A stretch of 64,000 nt of DNA from assembly GCA_018417955.1 (NCBI GenBank), contig JACTVC010000001.1, positions 5,089,071 through 5,153,070 of the forward strand, read 5' to 3'. The translations under genes were made by a program, and so were the position numbers. Below are positions 32,178 through 43,803 of this stretch, in pieces (the first letter of the stretch is position 1; each line of letters starts with the position of its first letter). Below the pieces are notes generated by a model, which had not been told where the DNA came from, ran no database searches, and was given only the letters and a program-made list of their open reading frames with translations. This stretch comes from Laccaria trichodermophora (taxonomy: Eukaryota > Basidiomycota > Agaricomycetes > Agaricales > Hydnangiaceae).

Positions 32178-33244
32178 CTAAAAAATAGTGTAGTACATCT
32201 CCACCTCGACTCTGCGAACGTAATTCACCCAACCACGAAACTAATAATATCCAACCATTTTCAAGTCATAAGCATATGCAGTATGCATCTTGGAATGATA
32301 TATGACGGACTCACCCTCGCTCTGGCGACCACGGCGATTACATCTCGAGGTTGAATCGAGCGCACGAATCCGGTGCCAGCACCACTACCGGTCTCTTTCG
32401 GGTTCCACGATGTAGCGGTTTGGGATTCATCGTCCCTGTCGGTCCAAACAATTTCGTGCAGGGCTTCATCTGCCGAAGCACGAACATTACTCTGTAAATG
32501 CCAGATTTTCCATACACCCGCCTTTCTTGGGGGAAGCGTGAGTGGGTCGACCACATCTTCCAAAAGAGGGTAGTCCAGATCCCATATAGACCCCCACACC
32601 CCCTTTGGCACTTCTTCGCCTGGACATATCGCAGCTTCGAACCATGTGAAGGATGCTTCGTAACCTGCAAAGACAGAGATCATTGATCAATATCAAGCAA
32701 TTTATAGCATACTTAATCCTTAAGAACCGGTACCTGTCAAATGGGGTTCTTGAGCACCCCATCCTTGGTCATGACTCCAAATCTTGAACACCACTTTCTT
32801 CACCTTCCGTATCGCCTTTGGCTTCTCCCTTTCTTCTGACCCATTCGGTACTTTCTCCTTCCTGCTAAATTTAAAGACATTCCACTTCTTCTTCGCCCAC
32901 AAAAATTCCTGTATTTCTCGGTCCCTTTCTTCCGAATCAATCGGTCCACACTGGGTGTAGATCCAATGGGAAGCGTTGTTGGCTGAAAGCATCTCGCAAG
33001 GGAGCATAAAATCAGGCCTCATTTCTTTGTACGAAAGTTTCCGGGGCCAATACTGAGCATGATCGATGACCAGGTCAACCAGCTCAACGGGAATAAAGAA
33101 CAGCAAGCATCGCCGCAAGTACAACACCTCCCACTCAAGTGGATGATCACGACGTTTCGGTTTCTTCACGGTACTGACGGTTGTCGGTTCGTCGACAGTC
33201 GTTGACGCCTTGAATCCCTTGGACTTTGAATGGGAAGATCCCAT
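32178..33244 (-). CDS. N-myristoylation-type protein with SHDQGWG motif, copy A, 307 aa
   Basis: Three exons: 33244-32734, 32664-32315 and 32240-32178. The splices are GTACCG...GCAG and GTGAGT...TTAG, and both keep frame. The start GSSHSKSKG fits an N-myristoylation signal (Gly2, Ser6), suggesting membrane tethering. Residues 34-65 (RDHPLEWEVLYLRRCLLF, then VELVDLVIDHAQYWPR) look like an F-box-like helical module. The second half is a domain seen in many fungal proteins: KVVFKIWSHDQGWG, ending after the junction in YEASFTWFEAAI, then VWKIWHLQSNVRAS and IAVVARARFRGWVNYVRRVEVEMYYTIF. Biochemical role unknown. A paralogue in tandem follows at 34.1 kb. Confidence 0.75.
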
Positions 33245-33429
33245 CTGATAGAAGGCCGCTCGAGCTAGTGAGCCAATGCTTAAAAGTGACTACTAGAAAG
33301 AGCGTACCTTTGGGAATCGACGTAAGAGAGGAGTCACTGATCAATCAACCTGTAGGCGCTTATGTAGCATTCAAGTTTACAAAGTCCTGTAAACAAGTTA
33401 AAACGTTGGCCAAGGCTGTGTGCTTCGCT

Positions 33430-33880
33430 GGGTCATTAAATTCGCTGGCGAGCTCTTCGAAGAGCTCGAATGATGGCTATCGCGGGAAAAAAAATGGGTA
33501 CTCTGTGGCAGAGGGTCAAGGTGTGTACAGAGGGGATGATCAGGGTGTTTCCTTCGTTTATGGACATCGCGATGTTGGATACTGTGTGTCCGGTACAGAT
33601 GGCCAAGGCCGCGGACTTGTGAGGGCACTGGATGTTGACTGGATGTGCATATGTCAAGGCTTGAGCTTGAGCTTGAGGCCAGAAGGACGTATCAGCGGTG
33701 TTAGGGAGGGAGAGGGAGAAATGGTGGCATGATTTTATCGGCGAGGAAGCTTGTGAGGTTGGAGGGTGCCAGGCTTTTTTGGTTAGTGGTTTCGAGGGTA
33801 TTGAAAGAGATGACGTGTGAGGTACTCGACTATTTATTTATTTTACGCGTGATAGGTAAGTAATATCTGTCTCCAATAAT
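33430..33880 (+). pseudogene. decayed duplicate of the DUF6535 gene 3' end
   Basis: The DNA from about 33,430 to 33,880 parallels 31,550-31,930: the same order of blocks (GGGGATGATCAGG, GATACTGTGTGTCCGGTACAG, GTGAGGGCACTGGATG, TATTTATTTATTTTAC), with indels that break the frame and an extra insertion near 33,635. It lies directly downstream of copy A of the neighbouring gene, so it marks the left end of the second unit of a segmental tandem duplication. Confidence 0.85.
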
Positions 33881-34083
33881 TTCAGATTACATGTTATTGC
33901 ATAGTGATCAATTCTGCCGCTCAAATGAAAGGCGTTGAGGTGAAACGCTAGAAAAACGGGGGGGAAAATGAGTACTTAATAACCAACGAGATTGAGCTAA
34001 ATGCTAACTGCAATACTTGGACTTGACTTGGACTCAATCCAACAGTGGCAAGATACGCGTCGACTCGGATCAAATCCTCTTGG

Positions 34084-35120
34084 TTAAGAAATAGTGTAAA
34101 ACATCTCCACCTCAACTCTGCGAACGTAATTCGCCCAACCAGGAAACTGATATTATCCAACCATTTCCGAGTCATAAGCATATGTAGTATGCATCTTGGA
34201 ATGATATATGACGGACTCACCCTCGCTCTGGCGACCACGGCGATTACATCTCGAGGCTGAATCGAGCGCACGAATCCGGTACCAGCACCACTACCGGTCT
34301 TTTTTAGATTCCAAGATGCGGCAGGTTGGGAATCATCGTCCCTGTCTGTCCAAACAATTTCGTGCAGGGCTTCATACGGCGAAGCACGAACATTACTCTG
34401 TAAATGCCAAATTTTCCATACACCCGCCTTTCTTGGCGCAAGGGTTAGCGGGTCGGCCACGTCTGCCGGAACAGGGTAATCTATCTCCCATAAAGGCCGC
34501 CCTGGCTTCAATTCTTCGCTTGGGCATATCGCAGCTTCAAACCATGTGAAGGATGCTTCATAAGCTGGAAAGACAGAGATCAGCGATCCATATTAAATGA
34601 TTTTTAACAGAATCTTAGGACCTGTCAAATGGGGTTCATTCGGTTCGGCACCCCATCCTTGGTCATGACTCCAAATCCTGAACACCACCCTCTTCACCTT
34701 CCGTATCGCCATTGGCGGCAGAAAATTCGATACTTTCTCCTTCCTGCTAAACTTCAAGCCATTCCACTTCTTTGTCCCCACTGGTAACAACTTTTCTCGG
34801 AATCTCTTTATCGCTCGGTCCCTTTCCGCCAAGTCAACCAGTACGTAGAGCCAATGTGAATTGTTGTTGGGTGAATCGTTCGTGGCAGAGAGCCTAAAAT
34901 CAGGCTTATATTCTGACGAAAAGGTCCGGGGCCAATACTGAGCGTGATCTATGATCAGGTCGACCAGCTCAACGGGAACGTAGAAAAGTAAGCATCGCCG
35001 CAAGTATAACACCTCCCATTCAAGTGGATGGTCGCGACGCTTCGATTTCTTGACGGTCGCGGGTTCCTCAACAGTTGTTGATGCCTTAGAGCCCTTGGAC
35101 TTCGAATGTGAAGATCCCAT
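34084..35120 (-). CDS. N-myristoylation-type protein with SHDQGWG motif, copy B, 301 aa
   Basis: Exons 35120-34622, 34564-34221 and 34146-34084 match copy A exon for exon. Introns are at the same positions; donors are GTCCTA and GTGAGT. The start GSSHSKSKG is preserved, though the frame also opens upstream at 35159. Compared with copy A, the region after the helical module has several substitutions and length changes (ATNDSPNNNSHWLYV), whereas the SHDQGWG domain (VVFRIWSHDQGWG, then ASFTWFEAAICPSEE) is well kept. This pattern suggests the domain is under constraint and the linker is free. All splice sites and the stop are intact, so both copies are probably expressed. Confidence 0.75.
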
Positions 35121-35160
35121 CTGATAGAGGGCCGCCCGCACTAGTGAGCCAACGCTCAAG

Positions 35161-35984
35161 AGTGACCACTACAGAAAGCGCGTACCCTTTGGAATTGGTG
35201 TGACAGATTTAAGACGAAGTCAACGTTCAACTTGAAGGCGCTTACATAAGACAAACAACGTTTGAGGCTGTGCTTCGCCTTACTCTGCAATCAGATGTCC
35301 AAGAAATGTCCGAGATCTTCAAATTTACTGGCTTCAACGAATCCTGTTGAATTCACAGATTTAGATCGACACAAATTGTTGCAGGAGATGCAACGCACCA
35401 AAAGACCAACTGGGTTGTAACATCTTGGATAGAGAATGAATTACCACCACCGTAGCTTTGAAAAATTCAATAAGTTTCTTTCGAGAACGACATACTGTAG
35501 ACTAGTGAAATTGCCCATATCCCGGCCTAAAGCACAAGGTTAGCAATCAAATTTCACGAGGGTCAAAAGCCAAATGACCAGTTGAGATACGACAATGCCA
35601 ACACTACTCTTTCAATGAGGACAAACTAGAGGAGGATACCATGTAAGAATATACGGACCCAATTTAATCGGAGTTGAGAGGAATATGAAAGCCGCATCAT
35701 GGATATACTCGAGTTAGTTGATGGTTCAACTACAGCCACAGCATGAAAGAGTCATCTGAAAAACGAGAAGTAATATCATGCTCCAACCTCGGACCCACAG
35801 ATCTCGATTTGCAATGGAGAGTGTACACCGCAAGGCATGGCTCAGAGAAACCGAGCAAGAAAACAAGCGCGGACTTACCACGAAGCATCAGAATCACATC
35901 AGTGGAGGCGAAGATAAGCGAAAAGATTGCGGTTGGTAGGCGTACCAATTTTTTGCAAATTGAACTTGAAACCGGCACCTGAGA
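35161..35984. other. intergenic, no gene seen
   Basis: Upstream region of copy B, then sequence with only short unsupported frames up to the TIR element. Confidence 0.5.
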
Positions 35985-36917
35985 GGGGATAAAACTATTC
36001 AGAAACCCCCTTTCTGCGAAAGATGGTACCGCTTATATAGAAACCCCCTTTCTGATGGGACAAACAATGTCGGCATAAAATGCCGAAAATTGATCAGGTG
36101 ATATGTTCTGTTGATCAAAGGAACGCGATGCGACTCTGAGACTCAACTTGGACTCGACACGCAACTCTTGTGCATCTTACGGGGGTGTGGCAGCACAGCA
36201 GCGACCACTTGTGGATCAGTTGCTGTCACATGTCCCTTTATCACTGTAGACTACGGCGTTTACCTGGCTGTGAAGACATACGCTACTAGTTTGATGATTA
36301 GGGCAATGTCAACGGGCCAACTAGATGGGATAGAGGATTTCAGGTGTGTACAGTATATCATAACTCCTAATCACTCTCTAAATATTCTTCAAGCTTGGGC
36401 AGGACCTTCTCGTATGGCCAGTCTTACCACAGACGCCGCATTTTCACGTTTGCGCTGCCTTTGGCTGTGCCCTTGCCCTCCTCTTCCTTCGGTAGCACCT
36501 GTTATTCTCCGTTCACGTGGCCTGCCCTTTGGATTGAGGATTGGCGGCTCAGGAAGTCGTCGTTTTCAGCCTCGCGTCGACGCGAGGCGCTATATTTTAT
36601 GTTGTTAAGCGCATGTCACTCATTCAATCTCACCTACATATTCATTCTCATAGAAATACTACAAATACTGGGAGAGGTGGTTAGAAATGCTTGAATAATG
36701 CCTCACCATAGGAGTTAAGTTACTGATACCACAGGACTAAGCTGAGCCTGATGTAGTCGAGGCGAGGTTGGGTTTGCTATAGCTACGCGTGATCACATGT
36801 TCAAGGCACGCAAATTCGCATTATGATGGGCAAACAAAAAATCATGGGGTTTCTCGCTTAACACACAGAAACCCCTGATTTTTCGCAGAAAGGGGGTTTC
36901 TGAATAGTTTTATCCCC
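35985..36917. mobile_element. 933-bp TIR element with 5-bp target duplication
   Basis: The ends are inverted copies starting GGGGATAAAACTATTCAGAA and extend through the following CCCCCTTTCTGCGAA, about 36 bp nearly perfect. TGAGA flanks both sides (35980-35984 and 36918-36922), so a 5-bp target duplication is likely. The motif AGAAACCCCCTTTCT, itself a near palindrome, recurs internally near both ends (36014 and 36048 on the left; related forms near 36845 and 36867-36901 on the right). An open frame at 36111-36608 has random-looking composition. No transposase is present. I cannot place it in a superfamily. Confidence 0.75.
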
Positions 36918-37369
36918 TGAGAGGGGTAGGACTAAACTGACGTAATTGAAACTAGGTTCAACGGATGGATCGATGAGGTGCTATAAGGTGATTACTAGCT
37001 GTTGGCAGCAAGAGAAAAAGCGCACGTTTGAGTGACTTAATCGCAAAGTACCGAGCCAGGGAATATTGAGGTCAGAGTTTGACATCTCTCACCATCGCAG
37101 AAACTAGCGAGTATACACAAAAAAGACAGTTAGGGATACCGATAAAGCAGTGAGTCGGTGAGATGCAGGGCGCACCTTCCAGTCCACATTAAGTTTGTAT
37201 TAAGTATCTTCCAGTAATTTGGTGGGGATTCCAACCACACTTACGAGCGCTGCCAGTGCCTGGATTTCTGTGGGGTCCACCATACCTACACCCTGCGGTG
37301 AAGTGGAAGAGAGGATGATGCAGAGTTCCAGAATCGAAGAATATGCCCACTGAGAGATTGGTCGTGTGG
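36918..37369. other. intergenic, no gene seen
   Basis: Sequence between two mobile elements; no frame, RNA or repeat that I can support. Confidence 0.5.
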
Positions 37370-38156
37370 CAAGGGGGTGGCGGAACGTGGAAAATGTACC
37401 AACACTCCCTATTTTTTTCTCGTGGATTTGGCTGACCTCCCCCCCTCCCCTCTTACTATATAAGGTATGTTTTCCAAATTCCGATGTTTTTTATTAAATG
37501 TTGTTTTGTCCCATGGTCCCGCATTTAAAAAAATTCTGCACTGTCCCTACCTAAACTGAGAACTCACAAACCCGGGCCGTGACTTTCAAATAACAATTGA
37601 AGATGCTCTGGTTTCACGGAGGAACATACCTGAGCAAACGCAGTGAGTTTCACAGACTGTTAACAGCGTATTTACTTGCGAAATTGTCACGTAGAAAAAT
37701 TCATTCATTGCATATAAAGAGGTTTTGTCGCCGCTTTCACAATCAAGAGCCTCAAAATGGCCTTGAACAAGCTTCCTTCTTTCTCAAGAAACTTGTTTGG
37801 AGCCTCAAATTCGGCCTGGACGCGGCTAGTACTTAATGAGAAAAAAGGTTCCCTCGCTCCCCGCCTGATCATCCACACGTCGAGTCACAACTGCAGACGT
37901 CGGAATTACCTGGCTGGCGTCATCGTTGATGGTGTATAGGAGTATGCGAGGGCGTTGAAGGCGGAGTCAGGAGTAGTACGAGGTATGACGCGCTAAGGTG
38001 GTAAGTCACATTCAGGAATGAAGAACAGACGATTGGCTGATGCTCAGGCTCAATTTGCGACAAAAATCGATCAGGTCACTATTTTTTTTTCAGCCTTCGG
38101 CAGGACCCCCCCCCCTCCCAGCCAGTGTTCGGGATCCACGTTCCGCCACCCCCTTG
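37370..38156. mobile_element. hAT-like non-autonomous element, copy 2 (787 bp)
   Basis: It is the same element as the one at 23256-24042, in the same orientation and of equal length; the internal frames align at a constant offset of 14,114 bases, so there is no indel. The flanks are a perfect 8-bp duplication of different sequence, TCGTGTGG (37362-37369 and 38157-38164), which proves independent insertion rather than segmental copying. Confidence 0.92.
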
Positions 38157-38834
38157 TCGTGTGGTACATACGGCGACTTCCGAGTCCCGAGTCCCGAGGG
38201 CCACATGATTTATGTTTGGCAAACGTATGGGAACACAACACTCCTTTGCCAACTCCTTCAACATCGACACCAAGTCGACACCACTTACCCTGCCAGACTT
38301 GTTCCAGACTTTATATTTCTTGTGACTCGCTCTTCACCTCCTCGCACATCCATCGAGCCGACTCATCCGCCCTTTAGAATTTGTTGTCAAAATGATGCGG
38401 AGGCGGCTTGCCAGTGGTCGATCAAACATTTTGAAATTTCATGTTGATAGATTTCCGGAGCGACATCCGTGAAGGAATTGGTTGTCATCACGAATGCGGA
38501 AACGTGGGCCTTCTACTGGTTGAAGCTCGAGCTCAACAATGGCCACTTAGCGCGTAAGGACCATGGGACAATAATTACAACAACTGCCGCAATCGCAATT
38601 ACCAGGTCAGTCACTTCCCATCTATGGACTGTTGTATTTCGTCGATCTTGGTTGATCCCGTCATTTTTCGGCGTTTGACCCTTGCGAGGTCCAATTCCTT
38701 GTGCCTCAGCGTGATAAGCATTTATAGCACAATGCTCTCGGTTGATTGTATCATACTTCTCCTAACGACTTTGTCCCTCACACCCTTTCCTCTACAGTCT
38801 CCTTCACCTCCACCTTCACCTAATTATACCTCTA
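38157..38834. other. upstream region of the secreted-protein gene
   Basis: No gene is supported. A T/A-rich patch around 38718-38730 (CATTTATAGCAC) is in reach to act as a promoter element of the gene at 38835. Confidence 0.4.
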
Positions 38835-40073
38835 ATGTTCCATCTTCGGAGTATCCTCGTGCTTCTTCTCCTGGCTCTTTCTTCGGCCACTGCTCGTCTT
38901 CAGGTCAAGCGTCAAAGCCAAGTGCCGAACGTTCCAGAGTTACGAACCAACGCTGCTCGATTGTCTGCAGGCCTCACCCCTCTCCCACCTGTCAGGAGAG
39001 ATCCCACACGCGTCCAAGGTACGTTTCAGATCTCTCATGGATGTGAATTTGACCCTCATTCCTTCCAGAGAAGCGAACTCGCACTTCAAGTTCTCCGTAC
39101 GTCTTACCCTACGCGCCACACATCTCGACAACTAACAAATGCACGCAGTGGCTGCGAGGACCACAGTCAAGAGTACATCAAGGTGTACCGTAAGAGCAGC
39201 GGAAACCTTATCGGCTACCTTAAGCAAGACACCGTCTCCGGATCTATCAAAGCGTAGGGGACTTCAAAATTAATATCTCGTTCCCAATTACTAATAAAAT
39301 TGTGGATAGATATGGTATCACAAGCAGCAAGAACAGCGCCATGCGCATCACATTCTCGAGCACCCCTTCAAACCCCTTTGATGTGTCCATTACCGTACGA
39401 TCCTTATGCTCTACTTATCGCCTCAAGTCTCACCAAAGATGACCCCACAGGGCTCTAGCACATACCCTTACCTCGGCTTCGCTGGCAATGACTTGACGGC
39501 GGGTAGCTCGTGAGTCAAAATTTTTTGATCGCAAAAGATCTTGTTACTGAAGCTTTCTAGCATCGCAAACGCTTTGGTTGCCACAAAGCACAGTATGAAA
39601 TTTCTACCCAGCCCCTCTTCCACCGAAACTAATTTCATCGTCTGCAGTCAATGCCAACTCCGTTGCCAGCACCGTAGGAAACTCCTATAGCTCATCTTTC
39701 GTGCGTCTTTTCTGCCCCTCCTCCCTCGAGCGACGCCTCACGTCATCCACAGCCCAAATCGGAGTCTTCCATCTGGGCCTACAACACCGGAACCAAGGAG
39801 CTTACCCCTCAATGGGTCAACTCCAACGGAGGTAACGCACCTTCCCAGCGTCTGCCGCTACCATCTGATTCGTTTTTTCTTTGTAGGCAAGGCTCCTACG
39901 TATCTCGTTTACGACCCCAACGGTTCTGGCTACATTCAAATCACTGGCGACGTAGCGAAATTCCAGAGCGCCCATCCCGCGGCCTATGTCGTTGTACGCT
40001 TTCGTTTCGCTCTTTTCATTTTTGGTAGCTCACGCTAACTCTGATCTAGCAATTTTTCGTTTTTACAACCTAA
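38835..40073 (+). CDS. secreted protein of a mushroom family, ten exons, 251 aa
   Basis: Exons: 38835-39018, 39069-39096, 39149-39253, 39310-39394, 39451-39509, 39561-39592, 39648-39700, 39753-39831, 39887-39993 and 40050-40073. All introns are 50-56 nt with GT/AG ends, and every junction keeps frame. Residues 1-21 are a signal peptide (LRSILVLLLLALSSATA). A propeptide-like segment follows with RLSAGLTPLPPVRR and KRTRTSSSPG, typical of this family, where a basic site may be cleaved. The mature part has short beta-type repeats: EYIKVYRKSSGNLIGYLK, then FDVSITG and YPYLGFAG, then ESSIWAYNTGTKELTPQWVN, and YIQITGDVAKFQ near the end. It resembles the abundant secreted proteins of Agaricomycetes; the function is not established. 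Confidence 0.85.
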
Positions 40074-40620
40074 CCTTGGAAATCTGTTTTGAGCCAGAGC
40101 GCTAAGGCCTCAAACCACCTGGCGTGTCGAACAACACACTACCTCCAACCATCCTACCCCACAATACGAATCCCCGTGTTCGGACATCATACTCCTACTA
40201 ATTTTAACAGCGTTCTGCCGTATCACATATGCCATTCCGCCCGCTGTTTTTCCCGAATAGACACATTCCCTTGGACTATACTACACACGTGCTCGTGTAT
40301 TCCCTCTCATTTCTTGACCTTATGGACTGCATATACGTACGGAATTCACGCAGACTCTATTTTTACGCTCGGACATGTATGTCGTTTCCGACGGTGGGAC
40401 AATTCAATCTACTCTTTAGTTAGTTTCAATGGATATATACAGACTATGCATTAACGTCCCAATTATCCATCTCGAGGGTATGTATGTAGGAGCTAATGTA
40501 CCTAATGTGCCAATTCAATGCCGAGCCAATTCAACGCCGAGCCCCATCTGATGGCTCGGATGGCCTCAAAAACCCGCACCATCTGGTCGACCTACGCTTT
40601 CAAAAGAACCTACAGTGCAT
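40074..40620. other. intergenic, 3' flank of the MFS duplication
   Basis: No gene. The last 180 bases (about 40,430-40,620) resemble 43,650-43,800 and form the edge of the transporter duplication. Confidence 0.5.
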
Positions 40621-42872
40621 TCAAGTCGTTTTTGGTTGTTTTTCTTGCCCTTCTCGATGATGCTGCTGCGGCGACTTGTGCGCGTACTTGCTACTCATCC
40701 TTATCCGCCTTCCGTATTTCCAGAACAGGAAGGGACTGGGGGTACAGTCAGAAGAAGCTCACGCCGCAAAAGAAGTGCAAAACGTACGCGGGGCACCCAA
40801 GTGCTATACACACGCATGCGAGGATGGTGTCTCCCTTCCCGTAGCCAAGCTTGTTGTACATTGGGGTGGCGAAAAGCGGGAAACCGAACCCAGCAAGGGA
40901 GCGTAAACATGATACGGCTGCCAGAGCTAGGAATCCCAGATGTATCGTTAGCATGCAACCCCAGGAAAGGGTTAGACACGGGTTACGTACCTGACGCAGC
41001 GTGCAGCGTGAACGCATCCACGACATATGTCTGCATGGATTGGAACACGAGAATCATCCCACCTCCGACTAACGCGATGCCCTGTAAAGTGGACGGTCAG
41101 AATCAAAAGTCACTCCAGGATTGAGCGTAAGAAGACTGACAATGTCTGTGGCAATCCAATGAACTTTCGCCTGCGACGCCCATCCTGCGATGAACAATCC
41201 TATAGGCAAAATAATCGTCCCAGGGACCATGGATGGCAGCCTGAACTCTGGCTCCCCGACGTTCCCATTCTTCCGCTTGAAGTGGATATAGATCCTGTCC
41301 ATAAATCGAGCATTAATTTGAGAGGCCGCTGTGAGGCCAAGCCCGAGAGCGATGTAGTGCAGACCCTGAATGCCGGGTCCTTCGTGATAGACGTTGGCGA
41401 AGATGGCAGGCATGGTAGTGAGAAACACTATCCGTGGGGTACATAATTGATGCGTTTCAGAAGTGAGAAATGGGGGCTTACGATAGAAAATGCCATAGAT
41501 GAAGGCCATGTATAGTCCAAGAAGCTGTATAATTGACTCTCTTGCAAAAAGTTTGAAGGGTCGGATGAGGGCTTTCGAGAACACGTGTTGCCAGCTAGGC
41601 GGAGAAGAACTAGTAAGTAAAAGAACGAAAAGCAGATAATTGCAGGCGCACGTTCGGTTGCTATCCTTATCGAAGACCGTCCTGATGATCTTAGTAGTTG
41701 AGCCCTTTTCCGCATCCATCGTTTTCCTCATACGATTGGCCTTCCTTTCGAGAAGCAATGGAGCGTAGGCTATCACAGGGTAAGATAGCGCAACAGAAGG
41801 AGGGGAAGGAACGCTCACTTTCTTTCAGAAAGAAGAGACCAGTTATTTGAACAATGACGTCGGCAATACTTGTTGCCCAAAACTGCATTGACGAATCCGT
41901 TAGCATACACCAATGGGAATAGACAGGAAGCACTCACCACCCAACGCCACGTGGACCGTTCCGCGATCCAACCACCGCAGACAGGGCCGATGACGGGTCC
42001 TAATAGAGGCGCGAGAGAATAGATGGCGATGGCCTTTCCTCTTTCCTCCGCACGCCAGACGTCACCAAGGACACCTCCACCAACCTGCGGAGGATGAGGG
42101 TCAGCAAAGAGAGACTAGGCAGGATATAGCGGAACGTACAGTTAGAGGGGCACTCCCACCCAGGCCTGCTAGAAAGCGAAAGGCAATAAGTTGTGATGTG
42201 TTTTGCGCGAATCCACACCCAATGTTCCACGCTGATGAAAGAATATCATGTCAAATTAAAACCGTTTTCCGTCGTTGAGATGGCGTACCGAGAAAGAAAA
42301 GATTTGCTAGTTGGAGTACTCTAGAACGACCGTACAGTTCGCTCAGAGGTCCAAGAAACTTCAACAAATCTCAGCCTCATATAAAATACGAAAACATCCG
42401 AGCTCACCAAGGGACCAACAGCGTATCCCAAAACAAAAACAGACACCGTCATCGCAATGAGTACCTCGCTCGTCATTCCAAACTGCATCGCAATCTGCTC
42501 TGTCGCCGGAGCGACCATGGATGATGAAATGGGACTTATGAACGTGAATGATGACACAACAAGTGTTGCGGCCCATTTCTTCTTGTACGACCAGCTGTGC
42601 AAGAATTGAATACGGTGGTGGCTGACGCCTTTGCAAGAGACTCACTTTTTTGGATCCGCAGGGTCATCCGATCCATCCCAGCCTACCCATAGCACATCGT
42701 CAGAGTTGATAGCATCGTCGTCCGGTGCTTCTTCATCTTCTTCTCCTTCGTCCTTGAAATAACCAACTGGAGGTTCCTCGGTGGAGCCGTTAGGATTGAT
42801 GGTCTCCGCCATAGAAGCCGATGAATCGCGATTTGAGTGTTGTGAAGAAACGACTGGGAGTTCGCTAGACAT
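40621..42872 (-). CDS. DHA1-type MFS multidrug transporter, copy 1, 549 aa
   Basis: Twelve exons: 42872-42646, 42594-42408, 42358-42289, 42231-42140, 42084-41938, 41882-41819, 41769-41652, 41594-41482, 41427-41141, 41081-40991, 40926-40788 and 40735-40621. The introns are about 50-65 nt, and every junction keeps frame. An acidic N-terminal tail (residues 1-75) is cytosolic, and about 12 spans follow. FLGPLSELYGRSRV fits MFS motif A, and GPVIGPVCGGWIAE is antiporter motif C, the mark of the 12-span drug:proton antiporter (DHA1) group. The conserved QIAMQFG and YAVGPL segments fit as well. The expected role is efflux of drugs or small metabolites at the plasma membrane. A near-identical paralogue lies 3.2 kb upstream on the same strand. 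Confidence 0.88.
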
Positions 42873-43803
42873 GTTGTTCCCGAAGGAGGCGGGAGTCGGT
42901 GGCGGACACTTTCAACGGTCGTCGTGAGGTATAAGAATCTGTCTGGGGTATACCCATCCTTTTACATATATCATGCATACGGTTTTCTATCCGTGCGATG
43001 ACAAGCTTTGTATTAGTATTTCCACAACTGTTCATTTTGATGCCGACCCTTCACAATCGGCAAGAGGGGTATAAGCCCGGTAGAGGTATGGCCCGGCTTC
43101 CGAGTAGGAAACAACAGTTGCTTGGGCAAAGTGGCAGCGACATGTGTTGAGCAGATGGTGGGTCGAAGAAGCAAAGCTGCGACCTGAAAAACAAGAGTTT
43201 TTCGGCTCTTCAATGTGTATGCAGCGAGTCAAATTCAATGTGTTTTGGACGCTTGAGAGTTCGCATTGTTGGAGGTCGTGTGCGCTATGTTTGTAAGCAG
43301 ATTTTTCGTGAAACGGAAGTAAAACCGAGATTTTGATCGACAAAATTTTCGATCTTGACACAATCTTATATAAGCCGATGCAAGGAACGGACTCACGTCA
43401 GTGGGGTCAGTCCATCCGATAAGAGACTCTTTTGCAGCAAGAAAAGATACCGACGGAAGCACATCCGTACATAAATAAATATGATGAAGTTACGCATGTG
43501 GTCTGCGGGGTGCGGCACGTGGCCATTGGCCGTCGTTCATCGACAATTTAAAGTAACTTGACAGCTTCGGACTTTCGGAGAGGAGATACAGTGATGTTTT
43601 GGCTTTCATTGTACTTGTCCACAACTGTACTCTTTGCTTAGTTTCAATTGAACTTGATATATACAGACTATACGACGTTGATACGACGTCCAATTGGAGG
43701 GTATGTGTGAGCTAATGTACGTATTATGCATTCAATTGCGATGGGTATGCTACAGCCCGCGTCATGCAGTCGATCTATGCTTTCAAATGGGTCTCCAGCT
43801 CAC
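42873..43803. other. duplicated upstream region of the transporter
   Basis: It parallels 46,064-46,780 (for example the CACACGGTTTTCTATCCGTGCGATGACA block in both, and an AGAGGCATGGCCC-like stretch), so the tandem unit includes the promoter. No other gene is seen. Confidence 0.6.

Larger units (their letters stand above)
31550..35160. repeat. segmental tandem duplication, about 1.9-kb units
   Basis: Unit 1 (about 31.55-33.39 kb) holds the 3' end of the DUF6535 gene plus copy A; unit 2 (about 33.43-35.2 kb) holds a decayed DUF6535 3' end plus copy B. The two start codons of the paralogues are 1,876 bases apart. Confidence 0.85.

Noticed and set aside
36111..36608. 165-codon frame inside the 933-bp element as a transposase
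   Set aside because: Composition is random-like (Cys/Arg/Ser-rich clusters), with no DDE or zinc-binding pattern.
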